51,469 nucleotides of DNA from Candidatus Azobacteroides sp. (GTDB lineage Bacteria > Bacteroidota > Bacteroidia > Bacteroidales > WRGA01): contig WRGA01000114.1 in the NCBI GenBank assembly GCA_009787405.1, positions 1-51,469 on the forward strand, read 5' to 3'. The notes beneath the pieces were generated by a model, which saw nothing but the letters and a program-made list of their open reading frames with translations, ran no database searches and was not told the DNA's origin. Below, piece after piece: positions 1 to 9,998 of this stretch. Both the position numbers and the translations under genes were made by a program. Every line of letters starts with the position of its first letter. Position 1 is the first letter of the stretch.

Positions 1-110
1 AGGTACGTGATACAACACATTGCGTACCTACGGCACGCCGGGTGGTTAAAAAAACGTTTTTCTACCAACATGTAATCCCTGACGGGATTCGCTTTAAATT
101 GCTTATGTTC
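1..110. repeat. REP-like palindromic repeat fragment
   Basis: This contains the small palindromes CCTACGG and TCCCTGACGGGA and the spacer TTTCTACCAACAT that accompanies REP hairpins elsewhere in the window. It closely resembles 33090-33215 (shared CACATTGCGTACCTACGGCA and the tail ending CGGGATTCGC). No coding potential is evident. The window starts inside the element, so its true left end is unknown. Confidence 0.6.
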
Positions 111-192
111 ATACAGTTATTCATTAACCCCGAAATCGGGACAAGCTCCGGCGGCTATGGCGTCTTTCGCTGTGCCAAGCTAAAACCTTAGC

Positions 193-258
193 TTCACGTC
201 TTTCCGTCTTTGCGACATGACGTTTAAAATGTAAATTGTTTTTTGCGACATATTTACC
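193..258. repeat. Dispersed ~70-105 bp intergenic repeat, copy 1
   Basis: The core CACGTCTTTCCGTCTTTGCG is followed by CGTTTAAAAT and TTTTTTGCGACATATTTA. Related copies occur at 16341-16440 and 28002-28107. All three lie between genes, and two sit just beyond gene 3' ends. There is no open frame and the function is unknown. Confidence 0.6.
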
Positions 259-298
259 GGATAATAATTGAATAGTTTTTCTTTTAATAATACTTTTA

Positions 299-641
299 AA
301 TGATTATCGGATGTTATGCCCGACTCTCCCGGTAGGTGAGGTATAAAAATGTAATATTCGTTTTTTTAAAATTATGTTCTAAAAAATGTTGTTTTCCGTC
401 CCGTCAGGGACAACATATCGGTAGAAAGGAGAATTTCTCCGATGGCCAAAGTCCCGTCAGGGACGTAATATGGAAAGGAAAACATTTTATTCCTGACGGG
501 ACAAAGGGTGAAGGGATGGTGTTTTTCTACCGATATAACGTCCCTGACGGGACAAAAAAGAACGAATATTTTTTTGAATATTGAAATATTTTTCATACCC
601 TCCTACACGGGGATAGGTAGGTGCAATATCCGATAATCATT
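299..641. repeat. Composite REP/MITE-like element, copy A (~343 bp)
   Basis: This is bounded by terminal inverted repeats, AATGATTATCGGATGTT on the left and the reverse complement of AATGATTATCGGATATT on the right. It carries four internal hairpins of the GTCCCTGACGGGAC type, separated by GGTAGAAA / TTTCTACCGATAT spacers. The same architecture occurs at 31772-32111 and 36000-36318. Imperfect AT-rich direct repeats of about 23 bp (TTTTTCTTTT followed by ATAATA) flank it. Open frames inside it only read through the palindromes. Confidence 0.8.
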
Positions 642-668
642 TTTTCTTTTTATAATATTTTTTATAAT

Positions 669-1105
669 TTATTCTTTAGGTGGAGGAACAATTATCACAG
701 GAACTTGAGCATGCAATATAATATGTTGAGCAATACTTCCCATCGCCCAAAGACTGAATCCGCTTTTACCATGTATTCCGGCGACGATCAAATCTGCCCC
801 CCATACTTTCGCGGTTTTAAGAATATCTTCTTTCGGCAACCCTTCCGGCATGAATTTAATGACATCCTTTGTCCAACTATTTATACGGATTAATTGTTCC
901 AAGGTATTCTGCGCCTCTTTCTTCAGCACGATTAATGCTTCGCTCGGCATAATTCCGGCATCCGGGTTCCCTGCTGCTTTTGATTTATCAACTACAAAAA
1001 TCAAAGCTGCTTCAGCCTGCAATTGTTTCGCCAATTCAAAGCCCTTCTTCGAAACATTAATAGAATTTTCCCTGCTGTCTACTGCTATCAAGATTTTTTT
1101 GTATC

Positions 1106-1109
<4 letters not shown>
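669..1109 (-). CDS. Universal stress protein, UspA family
   Basis: A 146-residue single-domain protein. The N-terminus MRYKKILIAVDSRENS is the typical Usp first strand. Near the C-terminus is the nucleotide-binding pattern G-x2-G-x9-G-S (GIHGKSGFSLWAMGSIAQHI, residues about 113-132), followed by the terminal strand PVIIVPPP, so it is probably of the ATP-binding Usp type. The start ATG overlaps the stop of crcB by four bases, so it is the third gene of an eno-crcB-usp operon. It probably acts in the cytoplasm in stress survival. Usp-like genes are among those found with fluoride riboswitches in other bacteria, which fits the candidate riboswitch at the head of this operon. The substrate or partner is unknown. 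Confidence 0.88.
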
Positions 1110-2778
<1,669 letters not shown>

Positions 2779-2934
2779 CTAATTATTTTAATCAATCATA
2801 TACATACAAACAAGTATAGCCCATGTATTTACTACATGAGCATATCTCTTATTTCTTTTGTTTTCGTGAATTATTCCGCTGAATCGAGTATTTATAAATG
2901 CAAAATTCCTACTCATCATCATTGTTATTGATTA

Positions 2935-2999
2935 ATTAAGCAGGAACTATCAGCTATTTATATCAGCGGTTTATAACAGGGAAGTCCCATTCCCTTTGT
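2935..2999 (-). promoter_or_regulatory. Candidate fluoride riboswitch (crcB motif) in the eno leader
   Basis: Read on the minus strand, the segment contains GGGAATGGGACTTCCC, then AAACCGCT, a short loop, AGCTGATAG and TTCCTGC. This follows the order of the crcB RNA: GG(N)GAUG stem, ACCGC(C), closing strand with GCUGAUG, then (U)CCU. GGGACT can pair with AGTTCC to form P1, GGGAA with TTCCC to form the other helix, and GCT with AGC to form P3. It lies only a few bases downstream of the predicted transcription start and precedes eno-crcB-usp, the expected regulon. The assignment is by eye; no covariance search was possible. Confidence 0.78.
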
Positions 3000-3011
3000 A
3001 ACAAAACAGGA

Positions 3012-3019
3012 CAAAGATA
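3012..3019 (-). promoter_or_regulatory. Bacteroidota-type -7 box of the eno operon
   Basis: The minus strand reads TATCTTTG, which fits the Bacteroidota -7 consensus TAnnTTTG. Transcription would start near 3005, directly before the candidate fluoride riboswitch and about 230 nt before the eno ATG. No clear -33 element was seen. Confidence 0.5.
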
Positions 3020-3064
3020 AAAAATTTTTTTGATACTTGATAAATGGATCAGTTTTTTCTTCTG

Positions 3065-3121
3065 ATAAATCCGGAAGAAAAAACAATATCGAATTTGCAA
3101 AAGCCGAATTTAAAGGCGCAA
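3065..3121 (+). repeat. 57-bp direct repeat, left copy near the Abi gene
   Basis: It begins ATAAATCCGGAAGAAAAAAC and ends AAAGGCGCAA. It matches 4367-4423 with one mismatch and in the same orientation. The two copies lie either side of the Abi-like gene at 3359-4033, which suggests duplication or insertion. Function unknown. Confidence 0.8.
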
Positions 3122-3263
3122 CATACTCCCGCTGCCGTGCGAATCCTTTCGCGTGGTTTATTTAATCACAACCTCATTGTCTAATAAACCCCTTTCGCCT
3201 GCATAATCAATTGCACGACTGTGTAAATAATCTTCTGTCTGAAAAACAACCTCGCCGTGGCGG

Positions 3264-3316
3264 ATATGTTGTCCGATAAAAAAAATATGTTTCAATTAAA
3301 ATAAAAATCATTCTTT
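3264..3316 (+). repeat. Repeat beginning TTGTCCGATAAAA, left copy
   Basis: ATGTTGTCCGATAAAA is followed by an AT-rich run and TTTCAATTAAAATAAAAATC. The same unit appears at 4211-4263 and, split by a composite REP element, at 35980-36350. It is preceded by GCCGTGGCGGA, a palindromic motif repeated near 4330, 32190, 35965 and 36440. Confidence 0.7.
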
Positions 3317-3358
3317 TCTGTCGGAACCCGTGCGGGCGAAGGGAAACGAAATCAAATT

Positions 3359-4033
3359 TCAAATTTTGAAACCTGCAATTTTGCTGTCAATATTATCAAA
3401 GTGCGCAACATAATTCTGAATTTCAGGATTTATCCAGCCTAACATTTCAATCAAATCTTGCTTTATTTGACTTGCATACGAAAAATCCACGGAACTTCCA
3501 TTAAAACAAATCGGCTCATTGTGATAAATACGGTTACGAAAATCACGAATACGGCTCAATAACAAAAAAACAGCCTTACGGTTTATGTATTTCGGTTTAT
3601 GCGGAAAAACGTGTATCACAGAGCCGCCAAGTAGTTTGTAGTGCGCATTTTCAAATAAACTTACCCAAAATCCGAAAGATTGTTCCGCTAACACTTTCCC
3701 CGGAGATACTGCAATGCCTTTCTTCGTCATCTTGTTTTCGGCTGCAATAACGCTGTTCTTCAAATAAAAAACCGACTTTAACAGACTTACATCATTCATA
3801 AATCCATTTTTTTCGCTAATTATCCAATCGGGATTCGAAAAATATGCTGCAACGGAAGAATATAAGGCATTTCTCAAAAAAATTTCCGTAAGATTAAGCA
3901 CAGGATAAAATGCTTGCGACACCAACAAATTAGTACAATGCAAATTCATTGCTGCCGATTGGCTGCCCGCTGCCGCCAAAAAACGATTCATACGCGGTTG
4001 CGAGGCATACTTCTCCAATGTTTTATATCTCAT
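3359..4033 (-). CDS. Abi-like (AbiD/F, Abi_2 family) HEPN protein
   Basis: A 224-residue protein resembling Abi_2 family abortive-infection proteins. A helical N-terminal half (residues 30-90, LNLTEIFLRNALYSSV) is followed by KVLAEQSFGFWVSLFE and a C-terminal RDFRNRIYHNEP segment. There R166 and H171 form the R-x4-H motif of HEPN ribonucleases. By family precedent it would be an RNase toxin limiting phage spread, but no function is shown here. It stands alone on its strand, with the eno operon downstream and a terminator hairpin at 4148-4178 upstream. Short direct repeats lie on both sides, which suggests acquisition as a small accessory cassette. No antitoxin gene is visible beside it. Confidence 0.75.
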   Translation of the reverse strand: MRYKTLEKYASQPRMNRFLAAAGSQSAAMNLHCTNLLVSQAFYPVLNLTEIFLRNALYSSVAAYFSNPDWIISEKNGFMNDVSLLKSVFYLKNSVIAAENKMTKKGIAVSPGKVLAEQSFGFWVSLFENAHYKLLGGSVIHVFPHKPKYINRKAVFLLLSRIRDFRNRIYHNEPICFNGSSVDFSYASQIKQDLIEMLGWINPEIQNYVAHFDNIDSKIAGFKI

Positions 4034-4147
4034 AAAAAATCAAACTTTTTTGAAATTTATTTTGAAATTCCAAAAGTAGTTTTTATTTTTGTCCTGTAAA
4101 ACTTAATAAAGCCTCTTTCTTTCGAGAAACGTAATTAAGTTAAAGAA

Positions 4148-4178
4148 AAAAGCCCCTGTTTTCATTTCAGGGGCTTTT
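4148..4178 (-). terminator. Rho-independent terminator, probably bidirectional
   Basis: AAAAGCCCCTG and CAGGGGCTTTT form an 11-bp stem around a 9-nt loop. Both sides have T-rich tails, so it can work in either direction. On the minus strand it would end the five-gene operon whose last stop is at 4446, about 270 nt upstream. Confidence 0.85.
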
Positions 4179-4210
4179 CTCTTTTTTTATTCACTATTCT
4201 ATTTGTAAGG

Positions 4211-4263
4211 GTATGTTGTCCGATAAAAAAATATATTTCAATTAAAATAAAAATCATTCTTTG
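4211..4263 (+). repeat. Repeat beginning TTGTCCGATAAAA, right copy
   Basis: It is near-identical to 3264-3316 and runs without interruption. It therefore also serves as the unoccupied version of the site into which the composite REP element at 36000-36318 was inserted. A second block follows (TCGGACTGCAAGTCC ... GATGTCC) that recurs near 32140-32210 and 36395-36465. Confidence 0.7.
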
Positions 4264-4366
4264 TTTATTCGTTTTTTAAGAAAGGTATTTTTGTAAAAAT
4301 CGGACTGCAAGTCCTTTTGAATAAACGGGCAGACAGACAAGATGTCCACTGCAGCGGAAATGTTTA

Positions 4367-4423
4367 ATAAATCCGGAAGAAAAAACAATATCGAATTTGC
4401 AAAAGCCGAATCTAAAGGCGCAA
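4367..4423 (+). repeat. 57-bp direct repeat, right copy near the Abi gene
   Basis: It matches 3065-3121 with a single T/C difference. It ends just before the stop codon of the ferredoxin-type gene at 4446. Confidence 0.8.
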
Positions 4424-4445
4424 TTTGCAACTCGTAACCGAATGT

Positions 4446-5972
4446 TTAAAAACCGAAATCTTGAATTTCCACTTTTTGCTTTTCGCCTTTATCAAACGGT
4501 TTTGCTTTTTTGTGCTCGAGGTTTGCTTCCACGTGAATCGCCCGGTGCGGACGCACGGGACAAATGTATTCACAACCTCCACAACCTACGCATATTTCGG
4601 GATTGGTGTGCGGAATGGTCAATTCGTTTTTGTAAGGAACCATCGTCACCGCCTGCGTCGGACAATGTTCCGCACATGCTCCGCAGTTGGTGCCTTCGGT
4701 ATGCACGACACAAAGATCTTCGACAAATACGACCTGTCCGACTTGTGTGAGATGTTTTTCGGCAACCGTCAGCGGTTTTAACGCTCCGGTCGGACAAACT
4801 TCCGAACAAAGCGTACAGCTGTAATTGCAATATCCTTTTTCGAAATACATCATCGGTTGCATCATTCCGCCCAAACCATATTCCGTAAATGCCGGTTTAA
4901 GCACTTGGGTGGGACATTTATCGATGCACAAATGACACGACGTGCAATGACGTTGCAAATGCTCCCGGCTCAAAGCGCCCGGAGGCGAAATCGCATTTTT
5001 CCGGAGGTACGGTTTACCGCTGTTTAACTTATTTTGCGCCATAAGAAGGGGAACAGAAGCTATTCCGGCAATTCCCGTCAAAAGAAACCGGCGCTTTCCG
5101 GTATCTGTGGAAGTTGAATTTTCGACATTTTGCCCGAATGCCGGTTTCCTGCCGAACGTAAATTTCATCGCTTTCATTTTACAACTTCCGAGACAATTAA
5201 AACAATCCACGCATCGCGAATAATCGATGGTCTGTTTTTTACTGTCGATGCAGGAAGCTTTACATTTTGTTTCGCAAATGCTGCAATGATTACATTTACT
5301 TTCGTCGATCCTGATTTTAATCAACGAAAATTTTCCGGCTAATCCCAAAATCGTGCCTACGGGACATATCGTATTGCAATACAGACGTCCGTGTTTCCAT
5401 GCCAAAAAACCGATTCCCGCAAAAGTGATCAAACTGACTGCAAAGGCTGCCCCATCGGCGATAAAGATTTCTTTCCGATAAAACGTGTAGTTATCGAAAC
5501 TTGTAAATATTTTTTCCAACAAATTGTTTCCGCTCAAATACACCGGCCGCAAGATGTTCGACACCATTCTTCCATAAGCGCTGTACGGGTCGGTTAATCC
5601 TAATAATACCGTGACATGTGAAATAACTCCTATCGCAACGATTCCGACCAATATCAGGCGCAGGATGTTTTTTGCCTTGCCGAACCGATAACGTTTTTTC
5701 CGCTTGCCTGTTTTTTTCGAGACATAACTCACTATATCCTGAAAAACACCCATCGGACAAACGGAGGAACAATAAATTCGTCCGAATAGCAACGTTACTC
5801 CAATAATCACCAATAAAATAATGATGCTGTGTGCCATTAAGGCGGGAATAAATTGTATTCGGGCCAACCAATCTAATCGGTGATTAGCAATTAAACCGGC
5901 AAAATCTAAAAACAAAAAGGTGATCAACCCGAAAAACAACAAGGATAATATTACACGAAGTTTTTTTAGCAT
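4446..5972 (-). CDS. Membrane polyferredoxin, NapH-NapG-like fusion
   Basis: A 508-residue iron-sulfur membrane protein. Residues 1-220 resemble NapH/CcoG-type proteins: several transmembrane helices (about 8-28, 45-63, 105-125, 175-193) and the two membrane-proximal motifs CSSVCPMG (C68-C72) and CNTICPVG (C199-C203). Two ferredoxin-like clusters follow (C227-C241 and C254-C264). At residues 293-311 KRRFLLTG plus a hydrophobic run looks like an internal twin-arginine signal, after which a NapG-like domain holds four more cysteine motifs (C343-C353, C382-C393, C430-C437, C461-C471). It probably moves electrons between the quinone pool and a periplasmic partner. It is the last gene of the operon and lies 35 nt after the DUF362 gene. 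The electron acceptor is unknown. Confidence 0.85.
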   Translation of the reverse strand: MLKKLRVILSLLFFGLITFLFLDFAGLIANHRLDWLARIQFIPALMAHSIIILLVIIGVTLLFGRIYCSSVCPMGVFQDIVSYVSKKTGKRKKRYRFGKAKNILRLILVGIVAIGVISHVTVLLGLTDPYSAYGRMVSNILRPVYLSGNNLLEKIFTSFDNYTFYRKEIFIADGAAFAVSLITFAGIGFLAWKHGRLYCNTICPVGTILGLAGKFSLIKIRIDESKCNHCSICETKCKASCIDSKKQTIDYSRCVDCFNCLGSCKMKAMKFTFGRKPAFGQNVENSTSTDTGKRRFLLTGIAGIASVPLLMAQNKLNSGKPYLRKNAISPPGALSREHLQRHCTSCHLCIDKCPTQVLKPAFTEYGLGGMMQPMMYFEKGYCNYSCTLCSEVCPTGALKPLTVAEKHLTQVGQVVFVEDLCVVHTEGTNCGACAEHCPTQAVTMVPYKNELTIPHTNPEICVGCGGCEYICPVRPHRAIHVEANLEHKKAKPFDKGEKQKVEIQDFGF

Positions 5973-6007
5973 GGAAAAGCAGTTTAACTTTTTCTATTCT
6001 TCTGTTC

Positions 6008-6946
6008 TTATAATTTTATTCTCTTGATATTCAACTTGTCGAGATTCATTGTGCCAAGTCCCAATGCTTGCCCGTTTGCCAAGCAGGAAACATAGTCCAA
6101 CGGCATTTCCCGGATTTGTCCGAAAAATTTGGCGGCCGCCGTATCCACGGCAATAATGTCTTGCGATATAAAAAGACCCTTCGTATCCACGACATCAGAC
6201 AAAGATCGTCCTTGCGGCCCGTTTGTTTTCACTGTACGATAGGCGTCCACCACGTTCAGCACGGGCCTTTTCGACAGTGTACATATATCGGCGATGCATT
6301 GTTGCAAACCGGAGTTGTGAAATATTCTCCGATCCCAGACAATGCCCATGTAATTTTTCATCGCAATCGTCAGATTGGCTCCTCCGTGATGTTTCAAAAC
6401 AGGAACGTTAATCCATGCGTCACTGTCTAAAATCGCTTGATGCACTTTCGCATCTTTCAACGCCTTTCCGTCCGGCAATGAAACCGAACGATAATATGAT
6501 TCTTCATGAGCGGGAACAACTTTTGCTCCGGCAGCTTTCGCCGCGTTTTCGATGCCGCTGTTTTTGTAGCATTTCATCCAATCGTCGCAAGTGTGGTCAA
6601 ACACCGTGACTTCCGATGCTCCGGCGGCAAAACATTGACGAACGATTTCTCCCACCAATTGTGGATTGGTATTTCCCGCCAATTCAGGAGTTTTGTCCCA
6701 CCCGATATTCGGTTTCACCGTTACTTTCCATCCTTTTTTTATAAATTTGCTCATGCCTCCCATTTCGGTGATTGCCCGCCTGAACATGGTAACGGGGTCG
6801 CCGCCCATCACCGCAACCAAATCGACCGGTTTTGCGTTTCCGGAACCTTTTACCGTTTGCGCCAGGATGTCCATCCCTCCTTTGGATTTTATCGTCACGG
6901 CCGCACCTGCCACGGCCAATGCTTTCAGAAATTTTCTTCTATCCAT
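6008..6946 (-). CDS. DUF362 family protein with Tat signal
   Basis: A 312-residue protein. The N-terminus MDRRKFLKALAVAGAAV is a twin-arginine signal, so export in folded form, probably with a bound cofactor, is likely. The body matches the DUF362 pattern: VKPNIGWDKTPE (about 77-88), NTNPQLVGEIVRQC, VFDHTCDDW, VPVLKHHGGANLTIAMKNYMG (about 180-200), and VDTAAAKFFG near the end. DUF362 domains often occur with or fused to 4Fe-4S ferredoxins, and here the next gene, 35 nt downstream, is a polyferredoxin. The reaction is not known. Context suggests a redox module co-transcribed with a TonB receptor. Confidence 0.85.
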   Translation of the reverse strand: MDRRKFLKALAVAGAAVTIKSKGGMDILAQTVKGSGNAKPVDLVAVMGGDPVTMFRRAITEMGGMSKFIKKGWKVTVKPNIGWDKTPELAGNTNPQLVGEIVRQCFAAGASEVTVFDHTCDDWMKCYKNSGIENAAKAAGAKVVPAHEESYYRSVSLPDGKALKDAKVHQAILDSDAWINVPVLKHHGGANLTIAMKNYMGIVWDRRIFHNSGLQQCIADICTLSKRPVLNVVDAYRTVKTNGPQGRSLSDVVDTKGLFISQDIIAVDTAAAKFFGQIREMPLDYVSCLANGQALGLGTMNLDKLNIKRIKL

Positions 6947-6981
6947 CTTTCATTCAATTATTCAATGATTAAATTATTCTT

Positions 6982-8910
6982 CTAAAAAGTTACATTCACA
7001 CCCGTAAATACCGTAGCCCGCGGCATCGGATAACCTTTGTTTATTTCATAATTTTGTGCGAGTAAATTTTCTCCTTTGACCATGATTTCCACTATTTTCG
7101 ACGGTTTATAAGAAACTCTCGCGTTCCATAAAAGAAACGATTCTTTTTCTTCCGCCGGAGGGATCACGGTATACAATCCGTTGACGTATTGCAAACCCGT
7201 AGCCGCCATCCACCGTTTATCGGAATATATTGCTCCGATATATACCTTGTTTTCGGGAGATACCAATACTTTATGTTCCATGTGCAAAAAACTGTAATTT
7301 GCCGAAAACGACAAATTCCGTGTCAACGCATATCGTGCATCAAGTTCCACCCCGCAATTTTCAATTTCTCCCGTATTGGTATATTGCATTCTGCCGTCTA
7401 CCGGTGTCAATTGAATGTTGTTGCTTCCTTTGAGGTAAAAAACACTGATTCCCAGATTCAACGCATGTCTCAAAAAATCCTGCATGGCCGAAATCTCGTA
7501 ATTCATCAATCGTTCAGACTTTAAATCGGGATTCTTCGGTTGAAACATATACAATTCCCGGATTGTCGGATTACGAAATCCTTTACTTACCATCGCTTTC
7601 AACGTACCCGTACCGGAAATTTTATAACTTATTCCTCCCTGCGGAACCCATTCCGTACCGGCCTTACTGTTGTAATCAAGCCTTACTCCTCCGTTCAGAA
7701 TCAGTTTGTCGGTCATGTACTGTTGAAGACTGATATATCCGGCGGCATCGGTTATTTTTTCGTTTGCCAATTCTTCCTTCGGACTACCGGCCGGCATCTT
7801 GTTCCAAGCATGACCGCCCGAACGCTGCAAATCAAATCCCGCCGTTGTTTGATTGCCTTTAAAAAAACCGCAGGATTGATAAACGGATACTCCGAACAAA
7901 TCATCATTCGACCGAAAACGGTTATCAAGCGGAGTTTCTCCTAATTCCGGACGATAACCGTCGTTAATTTTATGCGCCCCGAAATTGTAAAATAATTTTA
8001 CCGCGCCTGATGTCTGTTTGTATTTGTTTTCCAACGCAAAAGACGTCATTCCGCGCAAAACATCAGCATCATTATCGGTAATCGGCTCATACACCGGCCC
8101 GGGATTGGACGATTCGGATTGATTGACATTTAAATCGACAGATGTTTTCCAAGCGGAAGAAATGTCATATCCCAATTTCATATAACCGCTGAATTCATCG
8201 AAATCCATATTGTCGCGATGTCCGTCCGTCCGATTATAATCCAGCGAAAGATATCCCGAATACCTGCCTTTTTTCACGGAAGTGTTGATTTCGCTCGTCA
8301 ATGTGTTGTATGAACCGTATAATAAATAGACACCGGAACGAATACCTTCTTCCTCTTTTCTCGTAATGATATTGATGACCCCGCCCAGCGCATTCGAACC
8401 ATATAATACGGATGCCGGCCCGCGGATCACCTCCACTTTTTCGGCCATCATCGACTGATATGAATCCGCTAACGGATGTCCCATCAATCCCATGTATTGC
8501 GGGTGTCCGTCGATCAACACCAACACGCCCGTCGTCGGGCTTCCTCCGACTCCTCTGACGGTGATGTTTCCGGCTGCTCCCGTGGAAACCCCATACCCCA
8601 TGATGCCTCGCGAGGAAATGAATAATCCCGGAACCTGTTCGGCGATAATCGGCAGCAACGACTGCTCGAAACGGGTTTCTATTTGCGTGTGACCGATCCG
8701 CGTAATACTCATCGGCAAATTGCGGACATCCGTTTCCGTGCGTGTACCTGTTACGGAAACTTCGTCCAATTGCACGATTTTATGTTTCGACGAATCCGAA
8801 GACAACGATTCGGGGCCCGAAAGATTTTCTTTTGCCGATAATGCCGGGAAAAACATTATTCCCGAACATAACATTAAAAACAGCGTTACCGGAGGTTTTC
8901 TGTTCAGCAT
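6982..8910 (-). CDS. TonB-dependent outer-membrane receptor
   Basis: About 642 residues. I chose the ATG at 8910 (MLNRKPPVTLFLMLCSGIMF), which gives a good signal peptide and begins 4 nt after the upstream gene; an in-frame start at 8970 would lie inside that gene. A short TonB-box-like stretch LDEVSVTGT precedes the plug domain (VEVIRGPASVLYGSNALGGV and IINIITRKE are typical). A beta-barrel ending in aromatic VFTGVNVTF follows. It imports a scarce substrate across the outer membrane with energy from TonB. The co-transcribed ECF S component and phosphoribosyltransferase suggest a nucleobase- or vitamin-like cargo, but the cargo cannot be read from the sequence. No SusD partner is present. Confidence 0.92.
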   Translation of the reverse strand: MLNRKPPVTLFLMLCSGIMFFPALSAKENLSGPESLSSDSSKHKIVQLDEVSVTGTRTETDVRNLPMSITRIGHTQIETRFEQSLLPIIAEQVPGLFISSRGIMGYGVSTGAAGNITVRGVGGSPTTGVLVLIDGHPQYMGLMGHPLADSYQSMMAEKVEVIRGPASVLYGSNALGGVINIITRKEEEGIRSGVYLLYGSYNTLTSEINTSVKKGRYSGYLSLDYNRTDGHRDNMDFDEFSGYMKLGYDISSAWKTSVDLNVNQSESSNPGPVYEPITDNDADVLRGMTSFALENKYKQTSGAVKLFYNFGAHKINDGYRPELGETPLDNRFRSNDDLFGVSVYQSCGFFKGNQTTAGFDLQRSGGHAWNKMPAGSPKEELANEKITDAAGYISLQQYMTDKLILNGGVRLDYNSKAGTEWVPQGGISYKISGTGTLKAMVSKGFRNPTIRELYMFQPKNPDLKSERLMNYEISAMQDFLRHALNLGISVFYLKGSNNIQLTPVDGRMQYTNTGEIENCGVELDARYALTRNLSFSANYSFLHMEHKVLVSPENKVYIGAIYSDKRWMAATGLQYVNGLYTVIPPAEEKESFLLWNARVSYKPSKIVEIMVKGENLLAQNYEINKGYPMPRATVFTGVNVTF

Positions 8911-8914
8911 TTTA

Positions 8915-9316
8915 TTACAATATCCACGGGAATTTAAAACAAACTTCGTCGTAAAGCGAATAATCGGCATTCCCGTTCACGGCAAATGTTTTTATCGTCT
9001 TTGCACTTTGCAGCAATTCTTTGGCAAAATTCAGAGAAGCGCCCGTTTTTACACGATCTTCCACCAATAAAACGGTTCTTCCTTCCACCTTGAAATCAAT
9101 CGGAGCGATTAATTTCGGCTGATCATATATCGGTGTTTGAGCAGCGTCTCTGAAATTGATTTTCAACAAACGGATTTCGATATTCAACCGCTGGTTCAAA
9201 ATGGCCGCAGGAATAATCCCGCCGTTGGCAATGGCGACGATCAGATCAAAATGCTCATTGAAAACGATGGTTCGAAAACGTTCTTTTACTTCTTCGAATG
9301 TTTTAACCTGTTGCAT
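8915..9316 (-). CDS. Type I phosphoribosyltransferase
   Basis: About 133 residues from ATG 9316 (MQQVKTFEEVKERF); an upstream ATG at 9346 would overlap the ECF gene by 14 nt. The PRPP-binding loop reads VLLVEDRVKTGASL, close to the family pattern of two acidic residues then TGxT. The N-terminal FDLIVAIANGGIIPAAIL resembles the PPi loop of xanthine/hypoxanthine-type enzymes (I-x-R-GG replaced by I-A-N-GG). It probably attaches ribose 5-phosphate to an imported base in the cytoplasm. It sits between an ECF S component and a TonB receptor in one operon, which suggests salvage of the imported compound. The base specificity is unknown. Confidence 0.82.
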   Translation of the reverse strand: MQQVKTFEEVKERFRTIVFNEHFDLIVAIANGGIIPAAILNQRLNIEIRLLKINFRDAAQTPIYDQPKLIAPIDFKVEGRTVLLVEDRVKTGASLNFAKELLQSAKTIKTFAVNGNADYSLYDEVCFKFPWIL

Positions 9317-9332
9317 AAACCGTTCTTTCCGT

Positions 9333-9845
9333 TTACAGTTTCGCAATCGCCTTCAACAGCAAATATCCGCCGAATGCTTGAAGCAACATGCCGGGAATCC
9401 CGATGCGGAAATCTTGTACCGCCACATAAAAATCTTTTACGATCGCCCATTCAACAAGTGTTCCGAATACTTGATAAGCCAATACGACAACGACCAACGC
9501 AAGAATGGATATTTGTCCCGAACGACGGGCAACAAGGGCTGCCGCCACAGCCAAAAAAACCGATTTTACGAGAATGGCCAGCAAAAGAGCCGTCGGAGGC
9601 ATTCCGAAAAAAAGATTGTTCAAAAGCGGCGAAAGAACAGCCGTCAACAATCCGACGCGGATCCCGTACTTATAAGCAGCGATCAACGTAAAGAAATAAA
9701 TCGGCAACAACATCAACCCGCCATCGGCTATCGGCAACGCATGGCATACCTGCGGAAGAATCAAATTTCCCGCAATAAACAATACCGCAAAAAGATACGT
9801 TTTTACATGAGTATAACCCCATGAATAAAGTTTAACAGTTTCCAT
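9333..9845 (-). CDS. ECF transporter S component-like membrane protein
   Basis: A 170-residue protein with about five or six hydrophobic segments. The order is typical of ECF S components: VKTYLFAVLFIAGNLILPQ, then IADGGLMLLPIYFFTLIAAYKYG, then RVGLLTAVLSPLLNNLLFGMPP-like text, and a C-terminal IPGMLLQAFGGYLLLKAIAKL. S components bind one vitamin or base and work with a shared EcfAAT energising module, which is not in this window. It is the first gene of the operon, directly upstream of the phosphoribosyltransferase and TonB receptor, so all three probably serve one substrate. A clear promoter was not recognised in the 150 nt upstream. Confidence 0.72.
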   Translation of the reverse strand: METVKLYSWGYTHVKTYLFAVLFIAGNLILPQVCHALPIADGGLMLLPIYFFTLIAAYKYGIRVGLLTAVLSPLLNNLFFGMPPTALLLAILVKSVFLAVAAALVARRSGQISILALVVVVLAYQVFGTLVEWAIVKDFYVAVQDFRIGIPGMLLQAFGGYLLLKAIAKL

Positions 9846-9940
9846 AAATTGAGATTTGTTTTTATTTTGTCACAAGATTACAAAAAATATTCCGAAAATG
9901 TGTTCAATTGATAATTTTTAATGTTAGTTTAACAAATCGA

Positions 9941-9972
9941 AAAAGGAGATGACTTAAAAATCACCTCCTTTT
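9941..9972 (-). terminator. Terminator of the xyl operon
   Basis: AAAAGGAGATGA and TCACCTCCTTTT form a near-perfect 12-bp stem with an 8-nt loop. On the minus strand it is followed by a T-rich tail. It lies 27 nt after the xylE stop, between xylE and the next minus-strand operon. Confidence 0.85.
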
Positions 9973-9998
9973 CAGAAAAAAGCAATCCATCTCCTTTA

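Noticed and set aside
336-596. Open frames of 74-82 codons on both strands
   Set aside because: They read through the palindromes of composite REP copy A (CPVRD, VPDGT patterns repeat). No RBS or domain is present, and equivalent frames appear in every copy.
9846-9940. Cobalamin or other large riboswitch before the ECF-TonB operon
   Set aside because: The intergenic stretch of about 95 nt shows none of the conserved B12-box sequence. It is also too short and AT-rich.
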